From Asterias amurensis (Eukaryota; Echinodermata; Asteroidea; Forcipulatida; Asteriidae): a DNA stretch of 64,000 bases. The notes below the pieces were generated by a model. That model was not told the origin of the DNA. It searched no databases and worked only from the letters and a program-made list of their open reading frames with translations. Numbering within the stretch: position 1 is the stretch's first letter; every line of letters begins with the position of its first letter. The stretch lies in the NCBI RefSeq assembly GCF_032118995.1, contig NC_092666.1, forward strand, positions 6,894,501-6,958,500, given 5' to 3'. The position numbers and the translations under genes were made by a program. Positions 53,889-64,000 of this stretch are shown here, one piece after another.

Positions 53889-55477
53889 CATCAAATGAAA
53901 ACTTATTGCAATATTGGTGAAATTATCCACCATCTTGAAAAATAACCACATGGATGCTAATCATGGCCACCCGTTCATACACAGGAAATTCCCTTCAAAG
54001 ATTTATACCCTTCAAAAATGGACCATAACACTTCAAACTTGTTGGATTGTGGGGTGATGTTCCAAGGTTATTTATTGTCTAAATTACTTTCAGGATAATT
54101 TCTATTCAATCACGATGCATCAAAAGGGATACATCATTGTAAAGGTGCTGTTTAATAACATGGATTTCTCAAATAATTAGATTTTAATCTAAAGATTTTA
54201 AAAGGGGTTGTCCCACTAGATTGAATGGCACCAACACGCATAAACATAAAACTGACTGTTTATTGTGTTGATCCTAATTCATCATTTGACGTTTGTGACT
54301 TTTGTTTTAAGGAAATATATACCGTAAGAACCGTTTGCTTTTTAACATTTTATAATCACTGCGTACAATTTTGAAAATACCATTGTAAGATATCTATTTA
54401 AAATACGTACATTTTAAGTGCATAAAACTTCTATCCTTTTGTTGATAATGAGTTAAATTAAATATATATACTGTAATTAAAAACACCCCGACCGATTTAA
54501 ACTTTGTAATGAACTGAGTTTTTTGGGGGGTTGATGCAACACAATTACATTCGAGTGCCTTCAAGTTTAAGTTGACCATTAATAGTGAAAGATACGAGAA
54601 TCGGATCCGTCTCATTGTTCCAAACTCTAATAAAACAAGGTACCCCGTTTGTTCGAAAACTTTTCTTGTTGATATGTTGAAACTGATTCTCTAGGATCTC
54701 AAATAATTAAATAAGCTTTTATTGACGCAGAAGAACAACATAGACAATAAAGACAATTGCAATTTTGTCCACAGACTGAAATAAAAACGTTGAAACCCAT
54801 CCTGTTAAAAAGTTACAAATTGAAATGCACAGAGAGCTTAAGACATGACCAATTTGTCTGTAGTAAATACTCAAGGTCATTGAAGCCCAGTGTGAAACCG
54901 CAAACTGGCCCTCGGGAGACCCCCTGCTTGTTTTCCAGTAGATAGCAATCTAAACACTCTGCGGTTTGTAAACAAATGATCTCTGGTGAAGGCCAGTCAC
55001 TGCGAGCTCGTCCTATAGCCCGTCCGATAAAGTAATCACTACAAGGGAATTGAACATGGGACAGAAACCTGGTCCTGGACGGGCGCCCGTCCGTTGGCTG
55101 TCCAGGATGAGTTTTGACAAGGTCCCTTAGCCCCCAGGATTAATGCCCATGGCGAGACACAGGGTTGGTCTTACACAGTGCAATACTTTGGCTTCATGAT
55201 CAAGGTGGTCAAAAAGATGGGGGGGGGGACATTTGATATTGTGCCCCTCTTCCCTTGTCACACCCCACCCCCACCTATTTGATGCCCACCACCATTAGTA
55301 GAATTTGAAACTTTGTATGGTGGAATTATAACTATAAGAACATTTTGTGATAACACCGTGTGAGTCTCTTTTTGAATAGTGTTGGTTAGGAAAAGAACTA
55401 TTGGTTAAAGACTCATGTTTCTATTAATATACGCTGATCATCTACAGGAGAAAAATCATTAGAAAGACTGTACTTAC

Positions 55478-55535
55478 TGTTTGTCTAGATGCTACTGCTC
55501 GCCGAATGTACTTCTGTAGGGCTTCTCTACGCAAC
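55478..55535 (-). CDS. Internal exon of a minus-strand host gene (copy B)
   Basis: The counterpart of 7563-7620, with the same acceptor and a donor CAAACA/GTAAGT. It encodes LRREALQKYIRRAVASRQT; two silent differences from copy A. It joins in phase to 51570-51646. Confidence 0.55.
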
Positions 55536-56231
55536 CTACAATAGACAACAAATATCGGACAAATTTACATCAGCTGCTGTTAAACGAAGAAATTCAGTCT
55601 GAATGATCTACATGTGTAGTTGCATGTTTTGTGTGCATTTGATCACTAGCACTAGGCATAGTTAATTTTTTACAGTATTACATTTAACAATCATCACCAG
55701 TTTCTTAAAAGCTCAGAAATGCCTAGTTCATTTTGATGGGCCATAATAAATAATTTGCAGATATTAATTACCTATTTGTCTTTTTAAAGACAAATTTGTC
55801 TTTTTAAAGACAAATAAAGCACTTGTGTTTTAATCCAACGAAGTCTTTTGGGGAAAAAAGTACCTACATGTGAGGTGAAACTAAACATGGATTGGAAATC
55901 ACTAACAAGGCAATACTTTTTTTAGAAACCTCTTTCATCAGTGAAAAGGGTACAAAAGAATTTAGGCTTTGCATGGTGAGGTATCAATTGTATTTGGTTT
56001 GCGGTAACAAACACCATGTGTGTTTCTACTTGCCAGGTAGAGTTTGTTCTTTAGAGAACTGTCTTGCTTTATTTTACTACCGCAAAGAGTAGAATATCAG
56101 ATTTTGGGGAAACTTGTTCTGAAAAGAACTGTCCTGCTTTGTAAATATACCCTGGCGCAGGTATAGAAAATTGGCTGGGACAACTACTTTAGCTTTATAG
56201 GATCATAATTAACTGCACTACCCCGGAGTCA

Positions 56232-56275
56232 GTCTCTTGACGATGGCTAGAGCAAGCTAGTCAAAATGTTGAGAC
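56232..56275 (+). ncRNA. Degenerate hammerhead-ribozyme-like motif (copy B)
   Basis: The counterpart of 8314-8358. Stem II reads GGCTAG / CTAGTC with a G:U pair, and the loop AGCAAG is unchanged. It has the same two departures from the catalytic core. Confidence 0.4.
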
Positions 56276-56467
56276 CAATTCAAGAACTGAATAGTGATTT
56301 GGTTCCCTATTGGGCAATCCATATAGGCTTCTGCTTGCTTTTTGTTGATATGTCTCTAATTATTTTACTAATAATGCAAAAGTTATACATTTCTACTTAT
56401 TGTTGCTGTGTGTTTTGAAGTTTTTAAAGCCTGGGTGAATAAATAAATAAACAAATAAATAAACTAC

Positions 56468-56518
56468 TTGTCCTCTGCATTGTTCTCACTAAGCCTCTTC
56501 CTTGATTCAACCTCTTCC
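56468..56518 (-). CDS. Internal exon of a minus-strand host gene (copy B)
   Basis: Identical to 8551-8601: frame G, EEVESRKRLSENNAED, AA. It joins in phase to 55478-55535. Its upstream partner, the copy of 39559-39710, would lie beyond the window. Confidence 0.5.
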
Positions 56519-56804
56519 CTGCAAACAGCCAATCAAAACAAACAAAGCTCGGTAAATAACACCAAACTCACAAATCTCAACTCATGTTAATCCGGCATGG
56601 TTAGGCCTGTCGTCTTCTTGATACTCCAAGGGTTTATGAAGATGCACCAAAAATTCAATCCATACTCAGTGATACTGCCTCTTGAAATACATAATTCTAA
56701 AAACACCCCCTTTCTGGAGCTCCAGCCCTGACCCCACGCGTCGACCTGGTATTCTTTTAAAACGTAAGAGCCCATAATTTAATAACAACAAGTATGCTAG
56801 TAGC

Positions 56805-57167
56805 TGGGTTAAACAACAGAGGAACCGCAGTTGAAATGACCAGATAGAGAAAGGACCAATAACACTATAATTAATACCAGTATCAGCCACCAGACTTGAG
56901 ATTTGCTGAATTGGGCCCGCCAGACACCCCCCCCCCCCCCTCTCCTGGGTTAAACATCTGAGGAACCACCTAAAACCAAGTTGAAATGACCAATGATGAC
57001 ACTATTCCCAATACCAGTATCAGCCACCAGACAAAGGTTTTGCTGCATTAGGCCTGCCAGACACCCCCCACGTTAAATATCAGACCCCCTTGTAAACCAA
57101 GTTGAAATGACAAATGATGACACTATTCCCAATACCAGTATCAGCCGCCCGACAAAACATTTGCTGC
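56805..57167. repeat. Poly-C satellite, left remnant (copy B)
   Basis: The counterpart of 8870-9243. One unit keeps GAGGAACCACCTAAAACC, a stretch copy A has lost, and C-run lengths differ. Confidence 0.85.
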
Positions 57168-59775
57168 ATTTTTATTTATTTATTTATTTTAAATCTTTAG
57201 ACATACACAATAGTTGCAAGTTGTACAGGGGCTGTCAAGGCTAAAACAAAAGTATAAAACTGTCATCAAAAGATGTGTAAAACCAGACCCCTGCCAACGA
57301 TAAAAATATAATTATACAATATAAAAAGGTGATTGCACTGAAACATTTAAGAATCACACAATAGAAATCATTAAAACACAACAAAATCAGACTATTGAAA
57401 ACATAAAACTACACCCACAACAAAACACCGCAGCGATAAGAGGAAGGGACAACAATTGAAAATAATAAAAAACATACAATGGACTAAAAAAAAACACAAA
57501 AAATAAAATTGGCACAGAGTGCACCCTCACAGATTCATGCCAACCCACTGGGCTCGAGGACAATGATAGCAGAGAGCCTCCCCAAACACCCAAAAAGCAC
57601 AAAGACCCCTTAGACAATTAAAACCACTAGCACTTTTAACATACTAAAAATTCCCCCCTCAGCTTCATACGAAAGGACTTGTACCCCTCCAAAATCAAAA
57701 CATTCCTGGTATCCAAAGTGAGCTCTGAGAACATTTTAGGAAAGCGAACAATGGTAGAAAATTTATAAGCATCCGTCCTAGGTTTTAGGTGATGAAAAGT
57801 GAGCAATTCTGTGTGACGGGAGTTAACTTTAGACAGATTAGTTAAGTCATTCATAAAACTATACCGAGTGGACATCAACAGTTTTACAATAAAGCAAATG
57901 TTTAAAAAAAATCTTCTGTCAGACAGCAACATCAGACCCAGAGTCTTCAGTCTTTCTTGATAAGGCTGTTCCATATATGTTTGCCGAAGTATCATCCTGC
58001 TGGCTCTGCGCTGTACCGATTCGATTGATATGATGTGTTTTTTACGGTGAACCCACCAGACGGGTGAGCAGTAGTCCAAGATTGGCTGCACAAGAGTCTT
58101 GAACAAATGGAGCGATACGCACGAAGGACAGTTGCCAGAGATGAGGCGAATCAAACCAATCAGTCTATTACATTTTGAAGTAACAGCCTGCACTTGTAGA
58201 TCCCAAGATAAGTTACTCTGGAATATACAGCCTAGAAGCTTGATGGAGTCCACACATTCCAGGGGGGAGTTTCCAAGATTGTATTCTGGTTTGCTCATAC
58301 GTCGCCAAGTCAACCGTATCGATTTGCACTTGTCAGCATTTGAGCGCAAACAGTTCAATTTAGCCCAGTTAACTATAGTGTTTAGGTCCTTCTGAAGTAG
58401 AGAATCCGGCGCGTCAGTTGTAACATTTTTGAACAAAGATGTGTCATCTGCGTACTGTACAAGGTTCGAAGAAAGTTGAAGCTGAAGATCGTTCGCGTAC
58501 AAAACAAAGATCAGGGGGCCAAGTACAGAGCCCTGTGGCACTCCTGAACCGACCGGTAGCCAGTCTGAAGTAAAGCCTTTGTAGACAACTCGTTGCAGGC
58601 GGTTTGTTACAAACGACTCAATCCAGTCAAGAGCAGCACCCTTTATGTTGTAGCAAAGTTGGAGTTTCTTAACAAGAATATCGTGGCTTATAGTGTCAAA
58701 CGCACGACTGAAATCTAAGGAGATTACATCCACTGCAGGTACCCATGCGTCCAAAGATTGAAGCCATCGAGAAATAGCTGACACCAATGCTGTAGAACAA
58801 GACCTCCCAGGAATGAACCCATGTTGCCGGTCAGCTACAAGTCCGTTGATTTGACAGTGGTCGAGAATTTGACGACACAAGATTTTTTCTAAAAGCTTGC
58901 AGATTATTGGAGTCAAAGAAACGGGTCTGTAATTGATCAAGTTGCTCTTTTCTCCTTTTTGAAGACGGGCACTACATTAGCACGTTTCCACGCACTTGGA
59001 AGACAACCTGAAGCAAGAGTGTGGTTGTAAAAAGTTGTGAGAACAGGAACAATGGCTGGGGCAGCAAGTTTCAACATTTGGGCGCTAATACCATCAGGTC
59101 CATATGCTTTGTGTGCGGAAAGATTCCGAATCTCAGACGAAACTTGAGTTGAAGTGATGGAAAAACGTTCCAACGGGGGAAATTCCAACGTGGGAGAAGT
59201 GACACGGTCCTGGTCGGTGGATCCGGAGAAAAAACTGGCGAAAAGAGAGTTAAACTCATTTGCAATCCGAGATGGGTCACTTATATTTTCACCATTGATG
59301 AAATAAGAATTGGTAGATTGAGAAGATTTGCGTTTGGACTTCACAAAAGACCAGAAAGTTTTCCGATTATCTCTTTTCTTAAACAAATCAGTTACGAAGT
59401 CACTGTACGCCCTTTTGGAGAGATTGCGTACTTTGTTCCTGACAAGTTTAAATTGTTTCCAAGCTGTCTCAGTTCCACTTACACGAGCTCGTTTAAACAA
59501 CCTTTGCTTCTCAAGGATGAGCTGATGAAGTTCCTCGGTGATCCAGGGCTTAGCTCTCTTGCTACCTTTTCGGACAGGAACACACTCCTTGACGCAATTG
59601 AGGAAGAAATCACTGAACGTATCCAAAGCATCGTTAATGTCGTTGTAGTCAATCACTCCCCAAGGAACTGCAGCTAGCAAAGTCTGGAAATGAACAAGGT
59701 CCGTTTTGTGGTACTGGAAGGTTTCCCTTACACGACGTGGTAATTTTCCAGGCGACCCGCGAATTAGGGGCCCGC
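57168..59775 (-). mobile_element. 5'-truncated LINE inserted in the poly-C satellite (copy B)
   Basis: The counterpart of 9244-11840, with the same 3' (AAAT)n tail, the same 5' truncation and the same satellite junctions, so it is one ancestral insertion. Confidence 0.85.
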
Positions 59776-59797
59776 CATCCAGGGGCCCGCCAGACAC
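57636..59797 (-). pseudogene. LINE reverse transcriptase, one frameshift (copy B)
   Basis: The same protein as 9713-11835 but split in two frames. In copy B one T is missing from the T-run near 58957, so the frame shifts between VVPVFKK and NYRPVSLTP. The catalytic motif reads YADDTSLF (YADDTFLF in copy A). Downstream motifs LDFSRAFD and PQGSVLGPL are intact. The difference lies in a homopolymer, so a sequencing or assembly error is possible. Confidence 0.8.
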
Positions 59798-60235
59798 CCC
59801 CCCCCCCCGGGTTAAACATCAGAGGAACAGCCTGAAACGCAGTTGAAATGACCATAGAGAATTAGGACGATTAACACTATTCTTAATACCAGTATTCAGC
59901 TGCCTGACAGAAGTTTTGCTGCATTGGGCCCGCCCGACACCCCCCCCCCCCTACTTAAGTAAACATCAGAGGAACCACCTCAAACAAAGTTGAAATGACC
60001 AATGACACTATTCCCCAAACCAGTATCAGCCACCAGACAAGGTTTTTGCTGCATTGGGCCCGCCAGACTCCTCCTCTCCCAACCCCCAGGTTAAACATCG
60101 GAGGAGCCACATAAACCAAGTTGAAATGACCAATAACACCATTCCCTATACAAAGTTGGGGGGGGGGAGCAGAGCGTCTGCCAGGCCAAATGCAGCAAAA
60201 CATTTGTCTGGCGGGTGACACTTTGTTTTTGGAAA
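59776..60235. repeat. Poly-C satellite, right remnant (copy B)
   Basis: The counterpart of 11845-12310, including the small fold-back end. Confidence 0.8.
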
Positions 60236-60575
60236 AGTGTTTTTGGTCATTTCCACTCGGTTGCAGGTGGTTCCTCCGATATTATGTCAAAGGGGCGGAG
60301 GAGCGGGATGTCTGCAGGCCTAAGCAGTTTGTCTAGCAGTTCATACATGTGGATGTAAAGGGTTTTAAACCAGAAAGGGCTTTCAACCTTTTTCAGTTGC
60401 TCAGATCTCATGGTGTTATCTCCTTTCATAAATTTTGAACAAAAGGTTGTATAAACCTAGAGTTTTCAAAGTAGCAGAGTATAGCTTTTGCTCTTTTCAG
60501 ATTTCCAAAAATTAAATAAAAAATGACAAGGGTCGAAAGACAACTCTTTTTGCCTTAAAGCATCATTGTACAAAC

Positions 60576-61266
60576 TTAAAGTCACCTGGAAGTAGAATTT
60601 TTTTCTTTCAAACATAAGAGTATATAATTTTTTTAGTAATTGTTTGGAAAAGTTTCCGTATGGCGCCACCACTTTTTCATTCGATATGAAAAAATTTAGT
60701 ATCTAATTTACCTCAATGAGATATCCTTTTTTGTAAAAATGAGTGAAAAAGTGGTGGCGCCATACGGAAAGTTATCCAATTGTTTGTCACGATTTATATG
60801 TTAAAAAAATATATAAAGTTGTTTGGGGGGCTGACTCCGCCTACCCCTTTTGTGACGCCATTCGAGGCAGACTTTGCCTGCAATGCGTATAATAAACACA
60901 CGTGCAAAGTACATGTACGTCCAAGTCGTGAGTTGGTACATTTCAAAAAGTGTTTTTCTGCATTCAGCAGCAATACACCTGGTCGGCATTGCCGGAAAAA
61001 ACATTTTTGTTTGTTTTTAAAAGTACAAACTCACGACTTGGTCCGTACATTTTGCAATTGTGTTTACTCTACGCATTACAGGCAAAGTCTGCCTCGATTG
61101 ACGTCACGAACAGCGCCTTCTCGGGTCGGGGTCTACTGTTAAATTTGTAAATAACATAAGAACTGATTTTTTAAAACCTTAGTTAACTGATTCACATTCC
61201 ACTCATCAAAACACATTAGTGACAAAAGCTTTATTTTTAAAAAATACCACTTCCAGGTGACTTTAA
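60576..61266. mobile_element. TTAA-flanked fold-back MITE, AGTCACCTGGAAGT family (copy B)
   Basis: The counterpart of 12658-13209, enlarged by a hAT-like MITE nested near its left end. TTAA is present at both ends. Confidence 0.8.
60646..60777. mobile_element. hAT-like MITE, 132 bp, copy-B-specific insertion
   Basis: The inverted repeats GGAAAAGTTTCCGTATGGCG, CCACCACTTTTTCAT and ATGAGTGAAAAAGTGGTGGC, GCCATACGGAAAGTTATCC are flanked by a perfect 8-base duplication, AATTGTTT. The empty site is 12720-12727. It has no transposase, so mobilisation must be in trans. Confidence 0.95.
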
Positions 61267-61452
61267 GAGCCCAATAAAACTTCTGCCCACAAATTAATCA
61301 CAGAAGATGTTCAACTGCCTCACTGGCTGATGACCATTATGCAATACAAGACCTACCATTGGAACTAGTTGTGGTATTGGCAGTCTGTTTTTCAGCTGAA
61401 GTGCCAGGCGGAACATGTCAGTACTGGGCAGGCCCGCCCACCGTCGCCCACC

Positions 61453-61483
61453 ATGGCTACAACACTGATCATCACCAATGAAG
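61453..61483 (+). CDS. Candidate first coding exon, plus strand (copy B)
   Basis: The counterpart of 13396-13426: CCCACCATGG start, frame MATTLIITNE, donor GTAAGT. Same reservations. Confidence 0.25.
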
Positions 61484-62396
61484 GTAAGTATTACAGTTCC
61501 AACATCAAGAGTACTGTACTGTAAACAAAAAAGGTGAAAGCAAATGAGAAAATTGGAAAGAAGTTGTTCAATCTTCACTTACCTTCATCCATTGTTGAAA
61601 TGAACGAGCTTTACCACTGATTGGTGATGTCTTTACCTCTTCCACAGAATAGAAGAAGCAGGCGTGGGTAAACAAAGCACACATCACATATCCGTAGACA
61701 ACAAAACAGGCCTAGGCCTAGTGTCAATTATTATAAAAAAATTTTTTATAGGTAATACAGCATGTACACAAAACAATGAGATCAACTGGATTATTATTAG
61801 GCCCAAAGAGAAGAAACACAGCACTAGTAACCTTAATAATCAACCACTTGATGATTGGGTACTCCGGAACTTCTGTAACTACGGTAAAACACTACCATAT
61901 CGTAACTGGTAAATAACAAACTTTCCCATGCACGCAGCAAACCATCATGATTGATCATCACACTGATCACGAGCCCCATACTTAAAAAATACCAATATCC
62001 CATCTTTAGAGATAACAAAAGAAGAAAAGTCCTACTCACTTCTATACTGCACGCACGGGCGAGAATTAACTGGTTGATGGATGAAGAATAATCTGTAATT
62101 TTTAAGGCGATTTAGTGAAATTATTGGAGAACATTGGTGAAGAACAATTGGCGATATAATTTGAATCATAATGAAATTAGCCTGTCAATAGAGGGCGCTA
62201 TCAAAGTTCAATTTGTATGACTTTTACCAATATTTTTGTGCAGAAATCCAGCCTTCTATTTATTTGGTCGTTATCATACAGCATTTTTCATAATATGAGC
62301 AGTGGAATGTATTGCCTGCCAGGAAATAGACTGGAACGTAGGCCTAATTTCATTATGCCTGGAAGCACAAACACTTGCTAAGCACAGAAAAATAGC

Positions 62397-62783
62397 TTAA
62401 AGGCAGTGGACACTATTGGTAATTACTCAAAATAATTATTAGCATAAAACCTTACTTGGTAATGAGTAATGGGGAGAGGTTCGTAGTATAAAAGATTGTG
62501 AGAAACGGCTCCCTCTGAAGTGGGTAGTTTTCGAGAAAGAAGTAATTTTCCACGAATTTGATTTCGAGACCTCAAGTTTAGAATTTGAGGTCCCGAAATC
62601 AAGCATCTGAAAGCACACAATTTTGCGTGACAAGGGTGTTTTTTTCTTTCATAGTTATCTCGCAACTCCGACGACCAATCGAGCCCAAATTTTCACAGGT
62701 TTGTTATTATATGCATATTATGTTGAGATACAGCAAGTGGGAAGACTGGTCTTTGACAATTACCAATAGTGTCCAATGGCTTC
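62397..62783. mobile_element. MITE, GGCAGTGGACAC family (copy B)
   Basis: The counterpart of 14318-14704, with the same decayed right end, so it was inserted before the duplication. Confidence 0.85.
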
Positions 62784-63360
62784 TGGCGACCCCAAAATTT
62801 AATGTAAGAAGCGTCACTGCGGTAATGCTTCTCAGATTGTGTTTCTATAGGAACTATTCTTCCCATTATGACAATGAAACTCTGAAAAACCAGTGGAAAA
62901 AAATCTAAGTGGTAAGAAGTACGACAGCTTTGGATAGTACAATGCATCGTTTAAGAAGTACATTTACGTCCGGGTATGGAAAACGGGGTACCACTTTTTA
63001 TTCCCTCCCCTCCCCCCCCCCAAATTGAATATAAAAGCATTACCGCAGTAACGCTTCTCGGATTGTATCCCTATTGTATCCTAATTTGACTAAATTCTTT
63101 CCAGTTGGACCATATTGAACTCTGGAATGCCATAAAACTTTATACATGCGGTGAGGAGTAGGGCCTATAGCAGTTGGATAGTAGGCCCTACAGTGCAAGT
63201 TTTAGATAAAAAAAATTATACTTCGCTTCCTGTTACAAACGCTTGACCCCCCCCCCCCTCCCCGATCATAACACGCATTACCGCGGTAATGCTTCTCAGA
63301 TTATATTCCTATTGTGATCCTTCCTATTTTTATTCTCCCAAAAATTTAAAATGAGAAGCG

Positions 63361-63707
63361 TTAAAGGGAAGGTACACGTTTGGTAATTACTCAAAACAAT
63401 TAACTTAAAAACTGACTTGGTAACGAGCATTGGAGAGCGGTTGTTCATGGTATAAAACATTCTGGGAAACGACTCCCTCCGAAGTAACGTAATTTTTGAG
63501 AAAGGGGTTATTTCTAACTAAAATATTAAAAGACTTCTAGCTAGAAGTATTTTATTCCTAGCTGCAAGCACACCTAATGTTTTCTCGCAACTTCGATGGC
63601 CAATTGAGCCCAAATTATGACAGGCTTGTTATTTTATGCTTATGATGGGATACACCAAGTGAGAATACTGGTCTTTGACAATTACCAAACGTGTACAGTG
63701 CCTTTAT
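63361..63707. mobile_element. MITE, variant family member (copy B)
   Basis: The counterpart of 15288-15633; TTAAAGGGAAGGTACACGTT at the left and GTGTACAGTGCCTTT at the right. Confidence 0.7.
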
Positions 63708-64000
63708 TGCCTCCCAGATTGTATTCCTATAGATAATATTCAACTTTCAAATAATGGGTCAGTAAAAACTTATAACTGCGGTGAAGCTTAGTAAACAGCT
63801 TTAGATAATCGCATTTTGAGAAACATTTCATCTTTTTTGTACATTATGGGGATGAAAAAGGTGTAACAATTTTGAACCCCTCTCACAAATTGAACATAAG
63901 AATCGTTACAGCGGTAATGCTTTCCAGCTTGTATTCCTATATAAAGGGAAAATTCTTTCCATGTTGACACAAATTACACAGGTTTTTAAAAACGCAATCA

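Larger units (their letters stand above)
53889..64000. repeat. Segmental duplication, copy B, right part
   Basis: Matches 5972-15927 and runs to the window edge. Differences are mostly scattered single bases, C- or T-run lengths, a 26-base stretch near 61553, and a MITE insertion at 60646-60777. Confidence 0.95.

Noticed and set aside
1-64000. Bacterial operons, CRISPR arrays or phage genes
   Set aside because: None of the direct repeats has spacer-like unique inserts of constant length, no ribosome-binding-site-led gene series exists, and all clear proteins are eukaryotic retroelements or spliced exons.

Overview
The window looks like intergenic and intronic DNA from an animal nuclear genome, most likely an echinoderm and probably a sea star. 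This is an inference. It rests on AT-rich, intron-dominated DNA packed with short TTAA-flanked inverted-repeat elements, tRNA-derived SINEs, CR1/Jockey/L2-type LINEs, a Mag/SURL-like Ty3/Gypsy fossil and very large minisatellites. There is no bacterial-style gene organisation.

Layout. Two stretches occur twice at roughly 98-99% identity by eye: 1-928 matches 41937-42864, and 5972-15927 matches 53889-64000. The second copy runs off the window. Between the paired parts the two copies hold unrelated middles. Copy A has about 5 kb (an ERCC6L2-like exon, a SINE and a broken Gypsy element). Copy B has about 11 kb (poly-C satellite, MITEs, a LINE fragment and two host exons). The single-copy centre (about 16-42 kb) holds a chain of tandem arrays: GGGCCC-element repeats (16.8-17.6 kb), a 51-bp minisatellite (18.3-19.6 kb), a palindrome cluster (19.9-20.2 kb), a 29-30-bp array with higher-order structure (21.2-22.6 kb), a 4-kb 12-bp minisatellite (22.6-26.6 kb) and a 654-bp satellite (27.4-30.1 kb). 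After these come LINE/SINE/MITE-rich DNA and a tandem fold-back cluster at 41 kb.

Host genes. The best-supported host gene is a minus-strand gene seen as small exons whose splice phases fit: 39559-39710, then 8551-8601, then 7563-7620. The last two recur in copy B (56468-56518, 55478-55535), followed there by 51570-51646 and a Ser/Pro-rich terminal exon around 49780-50142. The product would be a Ser/Gln-rich and then charged, helical protein that I do not recognise. In copy A the next minus-strand exon is instead a 129-nt exon (984-1112) recognisable as the SNF2 motif I region of ERCC6L2, with a changed Walker A motif. Other exon candidates (32236-32277, 45123-45209, 13396-13426, 13300-13461) are weaker.

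The repeats give a relative history. A LINE inserted in a satellite is present in both copies, so it predates the duplication. A 132-bp hAT-like MITE is present only in copy B, with a clean empty site in copy A. The two copies could be a real segmental (and gene) duplication or an unpurged pair of haplotypes; sequence alone cannot decide. I found no CRISPR array, rRNA, intact tRNA gene or prokaryotic feature.
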